A stretch of 7,035 bases of DNA from an uncultured Mycoplasmatota bacterium (GTDB taxonomy: Bacteria; Bacillota_I; Bacilli_A; RF39; UBA660). Below the pieces are notes generated by a model. It worked only from the letters and a program-made list of their open reading frames with translations, searched no databases and was not told where the DNA came from. A program made the position numbers and the translations under genes. This document shows positions 6,174 to 7,035 of this stretch, one piece after another. Where the stretch lies: positions 1 to 7,035 of the forward strand of contig USDC01000033.1 of the NCBI GenBank assembly GCA_900553435.1, read 5' to 3'. Position 1 is the first letter of the stretch. Each line of letters starts with the position of its first letter.

Positions 6174-7035
6174 TTAGATTTCTTCAAATATCACTTTTCT
6201 AAGCCTCATAACGGTTGAATAAAATCCACCTGTAGGATGCATAAAACTAATTTGCAAACTATCAGCTGATAAATTAATACTTTCATTTAATTTAGTTGTT
6301 TGGTTATAACCTCCACTTATTGTAACAAATGTATCATTTTTTTGAATTGTAACTGTTCCATCAAAAGTACCCACATTATTTTGAGTCTTAATATAATTTA
6401 ACAAGTATTCACTTCCAATTAAAGCATATAAATTCGCACCAGTAGGAGTATATCCCCAATAATCCTCATATGCGTATTTAAAGTTTCCAATCAACACATA
6501 AAATCTACCAAATGAATTATCATAATTACCCACATGATACTCTATAGTTACTTTAAAATCTTCCCAACTAATAGTTCTGCCAAAAGAAAATTCTATAGTA
6601 TTTAAATACCACTCATCTTCTATATATGTTCCAGGACCCATACTTAAACCATTTTCTCCATTTGCATTAGTTTGTAATTCACCGTTACCTTTTATATGAT
6701 TAAAATCATCTAATGTTGCAGCTTTAGTAAAATCAAAAACATACTTAGATTTATTACATGCTACTGTGCATACTGTATCACTTGTTACATTACTTACTGT
6801 TAATACACTTCCATTTATATTTCCTACATGACTATTTGTACAATTTACTGAAATATCTTTATAATCTGTTTTGGGTGTTATATTAAATACCGCATTTTCT
6901 CCTTTTTTAACTGTTTCATTTTCTTTATCTGTTGTTCCATTTTCTACCTTTATTTCTACATTATATTTTTTTTCTTTAAAGTGTACTGTACAATTGAATT
7001 TTCCATCTACTTTCTCTTCTTCTACACTTAAGTTT
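6174..7035 (-). CDS. C-terminal part of a secreted surface protein with InlB-type divergent B-repeats (5' end off window)
   Basis: The frame is open from the right edge to TAA at 6174-6176, giving 286 residues. An internal ATG at 6641 has no ribosome site and is not the start. Residues 1-20 end one repeat (NCTVHFKE). Residues 22-93 are a full repeat of the divergent InlB B-repeat type (PF18998-like): a VEIKVENGT strand, KKGENAVFNITPKTDY, ISVNCTNS and LTVSNVTSDTVCTVAC. Residues about 98-286 form a beta-rich domain starting YVFDFTKAATLDDFNHIKGNGEL and rich in aromatic residues and glycine. It looks like a jelly-roll or lectin-like fold, but I do not recognise a family. There is no LPXTG, C-terminal membrane helix or charged tail, so any anchor must be N-terminal and outside the window. 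Paired cysteines recur in the repeats. A role in adhesion or glycan binding is inference. Confidence 0.7.
   Translation of the reverse strand, partial: NLSVEEEKVDGKFNCTVHFKEKKYNVEIKVENGTTDKENETVKKGENAVFNITPKTDYKDISVNCTNSHVGNINGSVLTVSNVTSDTVCTVACNKSKYVFDFTKAATLDDFNHIKGNGELQTNANGENGLSMGPGTYIEDEWYLNTIEFSFGRTISWEDFKVTIEYHVGNYDNSFGRFYVLIGNFKYAYEDYWGYTPTGANLYALIGSEYLLNYIKTQNNVGTFDGTVTIQKNDTFVTISGGYNQTTKLNESINLSADSLQISFMHPTGGFYSTVMRLRKVIFEEI

Noticed and set aside
6174..6641. A separate 155-residue gene starting at the ATG near 6641
   Set aside because: The same frame stays open to the window edge and encodes a recognisable B-repeat; no Shine-Dalgarno precedes this internal Met.
1..7035. Mycoplasma-type code with TGA as tryptophan
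   Set aside because: Tryptophans in valS, the protease and the ATP-grasp enzyme are TGG, and complete proteins are obtained without reading through TGA.
1..7035. CRISPR array, insertion sequence, tRNA or defence system
   Set aside because: No regularly spaced repeats, transposase-like frames, terminal inverted repeats or tRNA cloverleaf were seen on either strand.

Overview
This is a very AT-rich stretch of bacterial chromosome. It uses the standard genetic code: tryptophan is TGG throughout the long valyl-tRNA synthetase gene, and no in-frame TGA is needed anywhere. Strong purine-rich Shine-Dalgarno sites (AAGGAGG type), an intact tRNA-sensing T-box leader and short intergenic gaps point to a low-GC Firmicute. 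My best guess is an uncultured gut-type Bacilli or Tenericutes-related lineage such as RF39 or Erysipelotrichales, but the sequence alone does not fix the genus.

Layout from left to right. On the minus strand, 1-1679 holds a tightly packed translation-related run. Its transcription order is a YgjP-type zinc metalloprotease (1041-1679), a SpoU/TrmH-type RNA methyltransferase broken by one frameshift (288-1039), and the first 95 codons of ribosome maturation factor RimM (1-286, cut by the window edge). Upstream, and separated by a terminator, is a membrane-anchored beta-sandwich protein resembling TasA/camelysin (1734-2234, minus). Its promoter lies back to back with that of a plus-strand sugar-transfer-type ATP-grasp enzyme (2344-3357). 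That gene converges with valS (3367-5907, minus) on a shared bidirectional terminator only 9 bases from stop to stop.

The most informative noncoding element is 5908-6173. A near-consensus sigma-A promoter drives a T-box leader with a GUA (valine) specifier, so valS should be switched on by uncharged tRNA-Val. The terminator of this leader seems to be wired differently from the textbook T-box (see findings). The right end, 6174-7035, is the C-terminal 286 codons of a larger secreted protein on the minus strand, with InlB-type divergent B-repeats followed by an unrecognised beta-rich terminal domain.

Functionally the window mixes housekeeping translation genes (valS, rimM, rRNA methyltransferase) with cell-envelope genes (two exported beta-sandwich proteins and an ATP-grasp ligase possibly linked to glycan decoration). 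I found no mobile element, CRISPR array, tRNA, rRNA or defence system. Candidates for a second look are the unusual T-box terminator, the frameshift and the two surface proteins.
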